A DNA stretch of 64,000 nucleotides from Caldicellulosiruptor owensensis OL (GTDB lineage: Bacteria; Bacillota; Thermoanaerobacteria; Caldicellulosiruptorales; Caldicellulosiruptoraceae), in NCBI RefSeq assembly GCF_000166335.1, contig NC_014657.1, positions 1,656,501 to 1,720,500 on the forward strand, in the 5' to 3' direction. A model generated the notes under the pieces. It searched no databases. It saw only the letters and a program-made list of their open reading frames with translations, and was not told the origin of the DNA. The position numbers were made by a program, and so were the translations under genes. Shown piece by piece: positions 17,411-26,713 of this stretch (its first letter is position 1; the number at the start of each line of letters is the position of its first letter).

Positions 17411-19108
17411 TCATTCAAGTGAAAATGTAACTCGTAAAAACTCCTCCACTGTTGTTGTCCCGTTCAAAACTCGTTCTTTGCAAGCTTCTCTCAACGTCTT
17501 CATTCCCTCTTTTATCGCAAGCTGTTTTATTTCATCGCTGCTTACATCTTTTTTCACAATTAACCTTTTTAGCTGGTTTGTAACAATCATTATTTCATAT
17601 ATTCCAGACCTGCCGTAATATCCTTTATTGTTGCAAAGTGCACAACCTCTTCCTCTGTATAATTTTACATGGTAATTTTCTTCTATGTCAAGAGCTCTCA
17701 GTTCTGTTTCCGTGGGAGTGTACTCTTCCTTGCAGTATGGACAAATCTTGCGAATAAGTCTTTGAGATATAACACCGACAAGTGATGAGCTTATCAAAAA
17801 GTTTTCAATACCCATATCAACAAGTCTTGTCACAGCACTTGGTGCATCGTTTGTGTGAATTGTAGAAAGCACAAGATGCCCTGTTATAGCAGCTCGAACT
17901 GCCATGTCAGCCGTCTCTTTGTCTCGAATCTCGCCTACCATTATGATGTCAGGGTCCTGTCTCAAGATAGAACGCAGTGCTGCTGCAAATGTGAGCCCTG
18001 CTTTCGGATTTACCTCAACCTGATTTATACCATATATGGTACTCTCAACAGGATCTTCTACTGTTATGATGTTCTTGGCACCTGTGTTAAGCTCATTAAG
18101 TATAGTATATAAGGTGGTAGTTTTTCCGCTTCCAGTTGGACCGCACACAAGAATTATCCCGTGTGGCGCTGATATAATTCTATTATACTTTTCCAAATCA
18201 TCTTCTGTAAAACCAAGTTCTGTTTTGGATTTAATAAATGCTCCCTTATCTGCAATTCTTATAACTATCTTCTCACCGTAAACTGTTGGAAGGGAAGAAA
18301 TTCTCATGTCATATACCTTGTCAGCAAACAAAAAAGTGGTTCTGCCATCCTGCGGCACTCTTTTTTCGGCAATGTCCATATTGCCTATAACTTTTATCCT
18401 TGCAACAAGAGATGGTAACATCTCAATTTCAAGCTGAAGAATGTCATAAAGTATACCATCTATTCTAAACCTCACTCTTATTTCATTTTCAAACGGTTCA
18501 ATGTGAATGTCGCTTGCTCGCGATGTTATCGCCTGTTCAAATATGGAGTTTACAAGCTTGACAACAGGACCTTCTGTGTCATCTTCAGAACTTATCTGCA
18601 TTCTCGTCGTCTGAACCCTTTTTTGCGCACCACCCTCTTTTTTGAGCTCTTCAATTGCCTTTAGAGCTTCTTGTTTTCCGTAAAACTTTTCTATCTGTCT
18701 TTTTATCTCAGAAGCTTTGGCAATAACAGGCTGAACATTTTTGCCAGAAAAAATTGCAACATCTTCTATTGCAAAAATGTTCAGCGGGTCTGCCATTGCA
18801 ACAACAAGCTTGTCATCTTTTAATTGAATAGGAATGAGAGTATGTCTTCTTGCTATGCTTTCAGAAACTAAATTTATAACATCCGGATCAATTACATACT
18901 GGTCAAGTTTAACATGAGGAATTCCCAGCTGGAACTCCAACACCTCTAAAATTTCATCTTCTGTGACATAGCCTTTTTCAACAAGGATCTCCCCTATTTT
19001 TTTGCCTGTTTTTTTTTGAATTTGAAGTGCCTCTTCTAACTGCTGTCTTGTGATGATTCCTGCCTCTAATAAAAGCTCACCTATTTTTCTCTTTTCATTT
19101 ACCGGCAA
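17411..19108 (-). CDS. pilB: PilB extension ATPase
   Basis: The start is TTG with GAGGGTGA 6 nt upstream. Residues ~1-150 are the MshEN/GSPII_E N-terminal domain (GELLLEAGIITRQQLEEAL), which in some PilB proteins binds c-di-GMP. The ATPase core has CGPTGSGKTTT, Walker B IIMVGEIRD, the His box TGHLVLSTIHT and a tetracysteine zinc site (CPYC ... CALC). Length 565 is normal. It powers pilin polymerisation. Whether the MshEN domain binds nucleotide here is untested. Confidence 0.95.
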   Translation of the reverse strand: MPVNEKRKIGELLLEAGIITRQQLEEALQIQKKTGKKIGEILVEKGYVTEDEILEVLEFQLGIPHVKLDQYVIDPDVINLVSESIARRHTLIPIQLKDDKLVVAMADPLNIFAIEDVAIFSGKNVQPVIAKASEIKRQIEKFYGKQEALKAIEELKKEGGAQKRVQTTRMQISSEDDTEGPVVKLVNSIFEQAITSRASDIHIEPFENEIRVRFRIDGILYDILQLEIEMLPSLVARIKVIGNMDIAEKRVPQDGRTTFLFADKVYDMRISSLPTVYGEKIVIRIADKGAFIKSKTELGFTEDDLEKYNRIISAPHGIILVCGPTGSGKTTTLYTILNELNTGAKNIITVEDPVESTIYGINQVEVNPKAGLTFAAALRSILRQDPDIIMVGEIRDKETADMAVRAAITGHLVLSTIHTNDAPSAVTRLVDMGIENFLISSSLVGVISQRLIRKICPYCKEEYTPTETELRALDIEENYHVKLYRGRGCALCNNKGYYGRSGIYEIMIVTNQLKRLIVKKDVSSDEIKQLAIKEGMKTLREACKERVLNGTTTVEEFLRVTFSLE

Positions 19109-19158
19109 CTGAATTCACCCTCTTTTAGTCTTTACCATTTTTTAACCTTCTTTAAAAC

Positions 19159-22100
19159 TTAGCCTGCAACCTCGCCAAGCATCTCTTTCTCCTCAAAAAA
19201 TTCTATCTTCATTTCCTCTTGTTTCCTCTCCAATTGGTATTTAATACCAGTCATAGTAATCAAATATATTCTCCACCCAGATTCTATCTTTTCTATGCTG
19301 ATGAATTTTACAGTCTTTTCACTTTTTATAGCAGGAATAGTATTAGAAAAATCACCTGCATAAGAAGGTACATCTAATATTATTATACCATTTTCCTCAA
19401 AAATCCTGTAGGAAATATCATCTGCATCTATATACTTTATAAAAACACCACTATCATCCACTTCAATTTTTGAAGTTGTCTTTTTAAATTTTAAAAGAAG
19501 TTGTGATAAGTTGGACTCAATTTCCCACTGTGCGCGGTTAAAGCTTACTCTTATGCTCAGATTTTCCTCAGCAGGTATAAACTCTATGAGCTTTACTATT
19601 CCGTTCTCGTAATACTGAGAAGTCAACCCAATCTGGTCATATACAATTTTTGACAGCTTTACTTCTAATACACCTTTTCCAATTTGCTCAATCTCAGGCT
19701 CTTTAAACAGCTCGTCGTCAATGCCAAGTTTTAAATACGCTTCCGTTTCGCTGTTTACAACAACTTCACACGTTGTTAGTTCAGGCAGTTTTTTCATTAT
19801 AATTTTAACGGTTCTTTCTTCATCAGAACTTACAATAGCAATTGCCTTTTTATTGGTTTTTATCACAATTCCATAACTTCCATTAGACTTATAAACCTGA
19901 TAGCTTTTGATAAGGCTATCTTCAACTTTGAACAATCCAGTGGGAATAAAAATACCTTTTTTCTTAATCTCTAATTCAAATTGATTGTTCTCTCTGACCT
20001 CCTTGAAACTAAAATCATTTTTATTAAGTCCATTGAGCCGGATAAAATTTTCAGAAACCAGAATTTCTATTGCATCCAGAACAAACTCTAAATCAAAGCC
20101 GTTCGCATGATCGTTCACAATAAAATCATCCGTATACGAATAGATCTCTATTACTACTTTATCATTTTCCATTTCTTTGAAAATAATTTTTTCTATACAA
20201 CAACTCTCAAACTCAACAGGTAAGGTGGATATGTTTTCTAATTGAGCATCAAAAATTTCTATCCTAATAACTCCATCTTCTTTTCTAATTTCTTTTTCTA
20301 ACTTTCCTTCTCCTCTTATATGCAAGATAGCTTTATTATCTCTCTCTTCATATTCATAAAAGTTAATTTTATTTTGAGCTTTCAAAGGTGTCAGGTAAAC
20401 ATCTGTAGATACCTTATCTTTAGCCAAAAGAGAATAAAAACTACATTTTTTCTTAAGATAAATTAACCCTTCATACCCATTTTTAACTTTTTCAACTTCT
20501 ACCTTTTCAATAAACTGATTGTCTTCTACCATAGAATCCTTTATTAGATTTACAAATCTATTGAGTATACTGAATCTTAATTTTTTGTCTTCAACAAGTT
20601 CAAGTTCCACTTCAGATGGTTTTATATTCTGAAAAATCAATCTTGTCTGTAAATTATCGTAAAGCAAAAACGCTCTTTGTGCTCTGCATAAAATAAGGAT
20701 TCTGCCATCTTCTTTTGATACACTCACTTTATTTACTGGAGTAGATATAATCATGTAGCTCTTTGCTTTGGCATAATCTTTTTTAAACTCTATCCATTCA
20801 ATAAAGCCATCTTCATATTCATATCGCTGGTTCAGAAGTTCATCTGGCACCTCTAAATCCATAAAATATACATATACCTTATCATTTTCTTTATCGTGTT
20901 CCATTAGAAGCTGTGCATCCCCAGACGACGAAATTATTTCGACTACTGACATATCCTCCTTAGTAAATACATTCCATCTTTTAATTACATTTGCTTCTTT
21001 TAATCTGATTCCAAACGAACTTCTTCCTTCAATCTTTTCGTATTCTAAGAATTTTGAGCTCTTAACCAGCACTACATAACCTTTAAAAGTCTTAAGTACT
21101 TCAATAGTTTCAACCAAACCATCATTTATTTCCATTATTTCCTCTTTTATCACTACGTCTTTGTTCTGGATATTTATTTTTAAGTTGTTTTCAGCTCTTT
21201 CTACCTCTATGGCTCTTGAAGATATTCCTTCTATCAGCAAAAGTTTTGTCAAAGGGTTGTAGGATAGATGAGCAGTTTCTTTTTGCAATAATATCTCAAT
21301 TATCCTGTCATTTTCTTGTATGTTGAACTTTCTTATATCAGTTTTAATTGCAATGTAAACATTGCCTGAAATCTCTTCTACTTTTATCTCTCTTAAACCC
21401 TCGTCAGAAACCTTTATGGTCTCTTTAACATTCGGTTCAACTTTACAATCTTCCACGTTGAGTATAAAACCATTGCCAATCTTCATCTTACCAAAATTGT
21501 ATGTCACAGGTTCATTGAAATAAAGGGACAAAACATATCCTTCGTCTTTTTCGAATACCCTTATATCTTCAAGTCTCGCTTTTCTATTTTCTTCCTGTAA
21601 ATCTGACTTAAAATCAATATGTATCTCTTCGTTTTCAATTTTTCTATTTTCTTCCACATTTATGTTCTCATAAAATGACTCATTTTTCGTGTTTTTTTCT
21701 ACTGATTCTTCTGCTGGTAATTTCTCTTCTAAATTACTTATTTCAAAGTCAGGTGTTATAGTTCCTTCTAAATCTGGTTCTTCTGAAGGTTCTTCAGAGT
21801 TAACTATTTGAAGTCCTATAACCTCTTTTTCTTTCTTTTCACTCTTGTTTTCTTCATCTCTCTTAGGTTCTATGCTTTCACAAACACTTTTTAATACACT
21901 CTCTATTTTCTCTTTTGAGAACGGTTTTGTGATATAATTTACTGCACCTTCTCTAAGAGCCTGCATTACAGCTTCCTGCCCTGAAAGTGCAGAGACCATT
22001 ATTATTTGAACAGTTGGATTTACTTTCTTTATCTCTCTTAAAACATCAATGCCACTCATGTCTGGAAGGGTTATATCGAGTGTGATTATATCCGGCTTTA

Positions 22101-22230
22101 CCTTTGCAGATTGTTCTATTGCCTCTTTGCCTGTTGAGGCTTCTGCTACAACTTTGTATCCAAGCTCAGTTAAAATCCCTTTTAACACCTTTCTTATAAA
22201 GACAGCATCGTCAACTATCATAATTTTCAT
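19159..22230 (-). CDS. Response-regulator receiver fused to a long AMIN-like beta-repeat region
   Basis: Residues 1-120 are a complete CheY-type receiver: D7/D8, phospho-acceptor D52 (ITLDITLPD), S80 and K102. An acidic, low-complexity linker (~125-200) follows. The remaining ~820 residues are repeating beta units of ~100-120 residues with patterns like GYVLSLYFNEPVTYNFGKM, VYIAIKTDIRKFNIQENDR and GYVVLVKSSKFLEYEKI. These resemble AMIN domains, which are normally exported and found in PilQ secretins and amidases. No signal peptide or membrane helix is visible, so the protein should be cytoplasmic. It is the first gene of the pilus operon, 50 bp before pilB. It may be a phosphorylation-controlled scaffold for the pilus machine. 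The AMIN comparison is by eye and needs profile confirmation. Confidence 0.75.
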   Translation of the reverse strand: MKIMIVDDAVFIRKVLKGILTELGYKVVAEASTGKEAIEQSAKVKPDIITLDITLPDMSGIDVLREIKKVNPTVQIIMVSALSGQEAVMQALREGAVNYITKPFSKEKIESVLKSVCESIEPKRDEENKSEKKEKEVIGLQIVNSEEPSEEPDLEGTITPDFEISNLEEKLPAEESVEKNTKNESFYENINVEENRKIENEEIHIDFKSDLQEENRKARLEDIRVFEKDEGYVLSLYFNEPVTYNFGKMKIGNGFILNVEDCKVEPNVKETIKVSDEGLREIKVEEISGNVYIAIKTDIRKFNIQENDRIIEILLQKETAHLSYNPLTKLLLIEGISSRAIEVERAENNLKINIQNKDVVIKEEIMEINDGLVETIEVLKTFKGYVVLVKSSKFLEYEKIEGRSSFGIRLKEANVIKRWNVFTKEDMSVVEIISSSGDAQLLMEHDKENDKVYVYFMDLEVPDELLNQRYEYEDGFIEWIEFKKDYAKAKSYMIISTPVNKVSVSKEDGRILILCRAQRAFLLYDNLQTRLIFQNIKPSEVELELVEDKKLRFSILNRFVNLIKDSMVEDNQFIEKVEVEKVKNGYEGLIYLKKKCSFYSLLAKDKVSTDVYLTPLKAQNKINFYEYEERDNKAILHIRGEGKLEKEIRKEDGVIRIEIFDAQLENISTLPVEFESCCIEKIIFKEMENDKVVIEIYSYTDDFIVNDHANGFDLEFVLDAIEILVSENFIRLNGLNKNDFSFKEVRENNQFELEIKKKGIFIPTGLFKVEDSLIKSYQVYKSNGSYGIVIKTNKKAIAIVSSDEERTVKIIMKKLPELTTCEVVVNSETEAYLKLGIDDELFKEPEIEQIGKGVLEVKLSKIVYDQIGLTSQYYENGIVKLIEFIPAEENLSIRVSFNRAQWEIESNLSQLLLKFKKTTSKIEVDDSGVFIKYIDADDISYRIFEENGIIILDVPSYAGDFSNTIPAIKSEKTVKFISIEKIESGWRIYLITMTGIKYQLERKQEEMKIEFFEEKEMLGEVAG

Positions 22231-22265
22231 TTTTGATACACCCCTCGATCTATGCCTTTATATAA

Positions 22266-22293
22266 ATTATACCACGAAATAACATGTCGTAAA
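22266..22293 (-). promoter_or_regulatory. Promoter of the type IV pilus operon
   Basis: Minus-strand TTTACG (22288-22293), 16-bp spacer and TATAAT (22266-22271) lie ~36 bp before the response-regulator start. No intrinsic terminator is visible between the pilus genes down to 5552, so this is the main promoter candidate for the whole cluster. Confidence 0.6.
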
Positions 22294-22323
22294 AAAAATT
22301 TTCTGGGAAAATTGCAAAAATAC

Positions 22324-23175
22324 CTATTCAACTTTTGCTACTTTCCTCTCACACTCATTCAGTATTTCAGCAATCAAATTTGAGGTAATATCAATGCCAC
22401 CAAACCAAATCTTTTCAGCTTCAACTGCCTGGTACACAAGCATCTTAAGTCCGTTTCCAGTCTTTATTCCTCTTATTTCAGCCTCTTTCAAAAAGGTGGT
22501 TTTAAGAGGATTGTATATTATATCATATACAAAAACTGGTATGCCAGCCACATAGTTTTCAAAGTCAAAAGGACTGTTTTCAATATTCGGAAACATTCCC
22601 ACAGATGTTGTGTTAATAATTATATCGTATTTAAAATCATACTTTTTTAACCACTCCACTGGAATTATTTTTAAAATGTCTTCAAAAAGACTTTTTATAC
22701 TCTCTGTCTTCTCATATGTCCTGTTTGTAACAAATACCTCTTTTACACCCATCCTGTAAAGTCCATAGATGCAAGCTTTTGCTGCACCACCGCTACCGAG
22801 CACCAATATTTTTTTGTCTTTTACGTCAACCCCTATATCCTCCAAGCTTCTTTTAAACCCTATCCAGTCTGTATTGTAAGCCAAAAGCTTCCCATTTTTT
22901 TTCTTCACAGTGTTTGCAGCTTTTATTATTCTGACATCTTCTGAAACTTCATCACAAAACTCCAAAATATCTTCCTTATAAGGAATTGTTATATTAAACC
23001 CAACAACATCCTTATCTTTTCTCACCATCTCTACAAATTCTTTTAGCTTTACAAAATCAGAGAGTTCGACATTTGAATAAACCGCGTCAATGCCCAATTC
23101 AGACAGAATTCTGTTATGAATAAAAGGTGAAATTGAGTGTTTTAAGCTTTTGCCAATCAAAAAAAGTTTTTTCAT
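22324..23175 (-). CDS. aroE: Shikimate dehydrogenase AroE
   Basis: 283 residues. The shikimate-binding segment is GKSLKHSISPFIHN, then NITIPYKEDI with the catalytic Lys, and a Rossmann NADP loop GSGGAAKACIYGL (GSGG instead of the common GAGG). NRTYEK follows. It reduces 3-dehydroshikimate in the pathway to chorismate. It overlaps the upstream yqeG gene by 4 bp. In Bacillus the order is yqeG-yqeH-aroE; yqeH is absent here. Confidence 0.93.
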   Translation of the reverse strand: MKKLFLIGKSLKHSISPFIHNRILSELGIDAVYSNVELSDFVKLKEFVEMVRKDKDVVGFNITIPYKEDILEFCDEVSEDVRIIKAANTVKKKNGKLLAYNTDWIGFKRSLEDIGVDVKDKKILVLGSGGAAKACIYGLYRMGVKEVFVTNRTYEKTESIKSLFEDILKIIPVEWLKKYDFKYDIIINTTSVGMFPNIENSPFDFENYVAGIPVFVYDIIYNPLKTTFLKEAEIRGIKTGNGLKMLVYQAVEAEKIWFGGIDITSNLIAEILNECERKVAKVE

Positions 23176-23681
23176 TCCTTCTCATCCTTTTCGTAGTACT
23201 TTAATATTTTCTTTTCAAAAATCCTGTTTATCCTTGTTACAAAAAACTCCTTTTCTTTTAATGGTCGGACCAATACCACAAAGAGGTTTAACCTTTTTGC
23301 GCCTATGACATCTGTGAAGAACTGATCACCTATCACAGCTGTTTGATGATTTTTCTTGCCCTGATGAAGCAACTGCGATGCTTTCAAAAATCCAGACTTC
23401 AAAGGCTTTTTAGCATTATAGATGGCAGGAATTCCAAGCATATTTTCTATCTTCTCTACCCTATATTTCTGGTTATTTGAAACAAGGCAAATCTTAAAAC
23501 CCATCTTCTGTATCTTTTCAAGCCAATTAATAATCTCGTCTTTTACCTCAAACTCTCTCCACGCCACTAAGGTATTGTCTATATCGATAATAAGATACCT
23601 TATTCCTCTTTTTGCAAGAGTTTCAAGGTTAATGTCTAATACGCTTTTACATATCATGTCAGGTTTGAACTTCTTTAGCAT
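23172..23681 (-). CDS. yqeG: YqeG family HAD-IIIA phosphatase
   Basis: The HAD motif I is DIDNTLVAW, motif II is the Ser in CLVSNN, a Lys follows in KKPLKSGF, and motif III is VIGDQFFTD. Length 169 is normal for YqeG. It is a cytoplasmic phosphatase, and family members are mostly of unknown substrate. It is translationally coupled to aroE, as in many Firmicutes. Confidence 0.88.
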   Translation of the reverse strand: MLKKFKPDMICKSVLDINLETLAKRGIRYLIIDIDNTLVAWREFEVKDEIINWLEKIQKMGFKICLVSNNQKYRVEKIENMLGIPAIYNAKKPLKSGFLKASQLLHQGKKNHQTAVIGDQFFTDVIGAKRLNLFVVLVRPLKEKEFFVTRINRIFEKKILKYYEKDEKE

Positions 23682-23722
23682 CTTTTAATCCTTTCTCTCC
23701 TCTTACTTTTAGGTGTTTAAAA

Positions 23723-23750
23723 ATTATCAAACAAAAATGAATCTACACAA
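23723..23750 (-). promoter_or_regulatory. Candidate promoter for yqeG-aroE
   Basis: Minus-strand TTGTGT (23745-23750), 16-bp spacer and GATAAT (23723-23728) lie ~42 bp before the yqeG start. The boxes are imperfect. Confidence 0.4.
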
Positions 23751-23767
23751 CTTTTTTACTTTTTGAT

Positions 23768-23797
23768 TTGTGAAAATACAACCTGATAAGGTATAAT
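23768..23797 (+). promoter_or_regulatory. Sigma-A promoter for the mutarotase-fold-like gene
   Basis: TTGTGA (23768-23773), 18-bp spacer and a perfect TATAAT (23792-23797) lie about 60 bp before the ATG. It is divergent from the yqeG promoter. Confidence 0.6.
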
Positions 23798-23860
23798 TTA
23801 ATTATATTCTAAGCCTTTATATTTTTCAAAATAAATTGAGAAGGGGGAAAGAGATTAAAA

Positions 23861-24760
23861 ATGGTTGAGGTAAAGAAAGTTGAGTATATGGGCTGGGAAA
23901 ACTGCTACAAAATTTCTAATGGAAAAATCGAAGCAATTGTCACCACAGACGTGGGACCAAGAATAATTCATTTTGCATTTGAAGGTGGCAAGAACGTATT
24001 CTGCGTGGTGGAAGACCAGGCAGGAAAAGTTGGCGGTGATGAGTGGAGAATATACGGCGGGACAAGACTGTGGCACAGTCCCGAAGCTATGCCACGCTCT
24101 TATTTCCCTGACAACCAAAAAATAGACTTTGAAATTGTGGAAAATGGCATTGTACTGAAACAGCCCACCGAAACCACAACTTTTTTGCAAAAGACAATTG
24201 AACTGAAATTTCATCCAACAGAAGCAGAGGCTTATGTAACATACAAAATCAAGAACAATGGTCTTTTTGAAGTTAAATTTGCAGTCTGGGCGCTTTCTGT
24301 AATGGCACCGGGTGGAGTTGAGGTTATGCCAATTCCAAAGATTGATACAGGACTTTTACCAAGCTATCCTTTGGTCATGTGGCCATATACAAAACTTAAT
24401 GATCATAGAGTTTTGTGGGGCGAAGATTTCATCATTCTAAAACAGGATAAAAACTGTAAACCACCTTTTAAGATTGGATATCCAAATTTAGACGGCTGGG
24501 CTTGCTATTTAAACGATGGAGACTTGTTTATAAAACAATATAAACATATAGATGGTGCAGAGTACCCTGACTTTGGATGTTCTTACGAAACATATACAAC
24601 CGATTTCATGCTTGAGATGGAAACTCTGAGCCCGCTTTATACAGTGGCTCCATGTGAAGAAATTTCACATCTTGAGGTATGGCAGCTCAAAAAACTCGAT
24701 GCTACAATAGAAAGTGAAAAAGATGTTAAAAATCTAATTTTACCTTTGATAAAAAAATAA
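23861..24760 (+). CDS. Galactose-mutarotase-fold-like protein of unknown function (DUF4380-like)
   Basis: 299 residues, no signal peptide. The N-terminal pattern of beta strands with VTTDVGPRIIHFAFEG, the RIYGGTRLWHSPEAMPRSY segment and the later NDHRVLWGEDFIIL look like the beta-supersandwich of aldose-1-epimerase relatives (DUF4380 family). It would bind a sugar; the reaction is unknown. It is monocistronic, with its own promoter, a GGGGGAAAG ribosome site and a strong terminator. Confidence 0.55.
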   Translation: MVEVKKVEYMGWENCYKISNGKIEAIVTTDVGPRIIHFAFEGGKNVFCVVEDQAGKVGGDEWRIYGGTRLWHSPEAMPRSYFPDNQKIDFEIVENGIVLKQPTETTTFLQKTIELKFHPTEAEAYVTYKIKNNGLFEVKFAVWALSVMAPGGVEVMPIPKIDTGLLPSYPLVMWPYTKLNDHRVLWGEDFIILKQDKNCKPPFKIGYPNLDGWACYLNDGDLFIKQYKHIDGAEYPDFGCSYETYTTDFMLEMETLSPLYTVAPCEEISHLEVWQLKKLDATIESEKDVKNLILPLIKK

Positions 24761-24776
24761 AGAAAACTCTTATATT

Positions 24777-24829
24777 AAAAGGGGCTTTTTTCCTTTGTTT
24801 TCAGGAAAAAGCCCCTTTTATTTTTATTT
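24777..24829. terminator. Bidirectional intrinsic terminator
   Basis: A long stem (AAAAGGGGCTTTTTTCCT at 24777-24794 with AGGAAAAAGCCCCTTTT at 24803-24819, one bulged T) with an 8-nt loop lies between convergent genes. T-rich tracts follow on both strands. Confidence 0.9.
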
Positions 24830-25783
24830 AATAACTCTCTTTGCCATCATATAAAATCTTCCATAAAAAGAATTTAAATCTGTTATTATAACTCTTCTTT
24901 TTGCACTTGATGCATGTATAAACTTACCATCTCCCAAATATATTCCAACATGATTTATATAATTTTTCCCACCGTTTGTATCAAAAAAGAGTAAATCTCC
25001 AGGTCTTATTTCATTATAAGAAACCCTTATCCCATTTGCCATTGCCATACCAGCTGCAGTTCTTTCTAAATGTATCCCAAAGTTCTTAAACACAAACTGA
25101 ACAAACCCTGAACAGTCAAAACCAGTTGATGGCGATGTTCCACCGTATGAGTACCTTACACCATAAAATCTTTGAGCAAACTCCAAAATTCTATGTGCCA
25201 GGCTAAGATTTTCAAAAGTTTCTGCATTAATTCTTTCAAAACCACCACGTGACACTGTTTTTGATGCAAGCTCAAATGGCATCTTCAGAAGATAATAAGC
25301 CATATATCCTACTGTGCCATCAAGCGTCTTTACCTTAACCCAGCCATTTTGTTCTCTTGATAAAACATAGACTTTGCTGCCACTTTTAAATGTTTTTAAT
25401 ATCTTTGATGAGGTTGACATATCACTTCTCAAACGCGCATTATCTTTTAAAACTGTAGCTTGCGCAGCTTTAGCAGTCGTTTTTGCTGTACTTGCCCTTG
25501 AAGTATTTGAAACTGTGCTCCTTTTTTCATTTGTAATAGTTATGTAATCAGACTTTACATACCCAACAATTCCATCATACGAAATCTTTACCCATCCGCC
25601 TGCATTTGACAAAACTTGAGCTTTAAACCCTTTGGGGAAAACTCCCAAAATCTTACTACTTGTCGAAGGCGCACTTCTTATATTTATTGTGGATTTTGCC
25701 TGGGCTGACTGGGCAAAGGCATTTGCAGAAAAAAACATCAGTAAAATTCCCAGAATTATAGCTATTAAACATCTAAAATTCAT
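24824..25783 (-). CDS. Secreted SH3b-SH3b-NlpC/P60 cell-wall endopeptidase
   Basis: A signal peptide (~1-27, cleavage after FAQ or AFA) is followed by two bacterial SH3 domains (~28-85 and ~108-165) with INIRSAP and ARLRSDM starts, then NlpC/P60 at ~195-318. The catalytic triad is visible: Cys in FDCSGFVQF, His in NHVGIYLG and His in FIHASS. It cleaves peptide stems of peptidoglycan. Its messenger carries a c-di-AMP riboswitch, which commonly controls such hydrolases and links them to osmotic and wall homeostasis. Confidence 0.93.
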   Translation of the reverse strand: MNFRCLIAIILGILLMFFSANAFAQSAQAKSTINIRSAPSTSSKILGVFPKGFKAQVLSNAGGWVKISYDGIVGYVKSDYITITNEKRSTVSNTSRASTAKTTAKAAQATVLKDNARLRSDMSTSSKILKTFKSGSKVYVLSREQNGWVKVKTLDGTVGYMAYYLLKMPFELASKTVSRGGFERINAETFENLSLAHRILEFAQRFYGVRYSYGGTSPSTGFDCSGFVQFVFKNFGIHLERTAAGMAMANGIRVSYNEIRPGDLLFFDTNGGKNYINHVGIYLGDGKFIHASSAKRRVIITDLNSFYGRFYMMAKRVIK

Positions 25784-25799
25784 ACAAAAACTCCCTTCT

Positions 25800-25945
25800 T
25801 GAGGCTTACGGGATTAGCTGACGGGTTCGGGACAAGAAGGCTATCCCTACGGCAAGTTCTTTCTTGCCGATTCACCCCTATGGCTACAGTGGGTCTCCCG
25901 TTGCCTGAGCAATTTTTACAATTTGCTCAGACATTCAGCCTTTGT
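25800..25945 (-). promoter_or_regulatory. c-di-AMP riboswitch (ydaO-yuaA type) in the NlpC/P60 leader
   Basis: On the minus strand the leader contains the conserved blocks CGGGAGACCCA, GGGGTGAATC, TAGGGAT and CCCGAACCCGTCAGCTAA, ending CCCGTAAGCC. The ends pair (AAAGGCT with AGCCT) as P1. Order and sequence match the ydaO class, Rfam RF00379 by memory. It ends 17 bp before the start codon, next to AAGAAGGGAG. The family usually switches genes off when c-di-AMP is high. No clear separate terminator is seen, so control may act on ribosome access. Confidence 0.9.
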
Positions 25946-25967
25946 GATTTATTATTTTGATGTTATT

Positions 25968-25997
25968 ATTTTATTACAAGTCGTTTTATTCTGTCAA
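25968..25997 (-). promoter_or_regulatory. Promoter driving the riboswitch/NlpC-P60 transcript
   Basis: Minus-strand perfect TTGACA (25992-25997), 18-bp spacer and TAAAAT (25968-25973). Transcription would begin ~15-20 nt before the riboswitch P1 stem. Confidence 0.7.
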
Positions 25998-26050
25998 CCT
26001 TTTTTTACAGAATTGTTACGTAAATATTTCTAAAATATTACATCACTTTT

Positions 26051-26692
26051 TTAAAAACCCATGTCTTCTTTGACCAGTACAACCTTAATCCTTCCCTTCG
26101 CTGGAGACCTTCTTGTTACAACAATATGGCTGCAGATACTATCGCCACTTAAACAATCATGGCATTTTCCGTCATGGGTGCAGGGTGTATTTCGAGAAAG
26201 TCTTTTTGAGTTCATGGGAGATGCAATATTTCTTACCCTCAACAAACCTTGCTCCTCGTTTAAAACAAGTTTGTTCTTGCCAGCAATCACTATTACATTT
26301 TTAGGACCAAAAAGAAGCGCTGCAAGCCTGTTGCCGTTTCCATCTATGTTTATAAGCTTTCCGTCAAGTGTTATTGCGTTTGTTGACATAAGATAGTAGT
26401 CAGCCCAGAAAGATTTTCTGTAAATCTCACCAAGCTCCTCAGGTGTTATTCCTTCTTTGTATCTGTCCAAAAAGCTGTAATTGCCATTTCTCAGAAAATC
26501 TATCACACCACACTCAAAAAGTGTCATTGACCCACCGCACGATACTACACTGCCTTTTGAAATGAGCTTTTCTAAAAGAGGCACAACATCTTCTTTTTTC
26601 TCGACAACAAAACATTCAAAGTTTCTTGCTTCCAAGTTTTTCTTTACAGTTTCAAAGTTTGTATCTATCCACCATGCTTTGTTTGGATTCAT
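26051..26692 (-). CDS. LUD-domain (LutC/YkgG-like) protein
   Basis: 213 residues with the LUD pattern: SCGGSMTLFECGVIDFL, the TNAITLDGKLINIDGNGNR segment and GPKNVIVIAGKNKLV. A Cys-rich tail (CTHDGKCHDCLSGDSICSH) is also typical of the short members. LUD proteins include LutC of lactate oxidation, but the short stand-alone clade is uncharacterised. It lies 21 bp after the ABC ATPase gene and is likely cotranscribed with the importer. Confidence 0.8.
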   Translation of the reverse strand: MNPNKAWWIDTNFETVKKNLEARNFECFVVEKKEDVVPLLEKLISKGSVVSCGGSMTLFECGVIDFLRNGNYSFLDRYKEGITPEELGEIYRKSFWADYYLMSTNAITLDGKLINIDGNGNRLAALLFGPKNVIVIAGKNKLVLNEEQGLLRVRNIASPMNSKRLSRNTPCTHDGKCHDCLSGDSICSHIVVTRRSPAKGRIKVVLVKEDMGF

Positions 26693-26713
26693 TTTAAATC
26701 ACCTCTTGGTATT

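Noticed and set aside
26018-26040. AATATTT/AAATATT hairpin after the LUD gene as a terminator
   Set aside because: Very AT-rich short stem without a T-run; would not be stable enough at high temperature.
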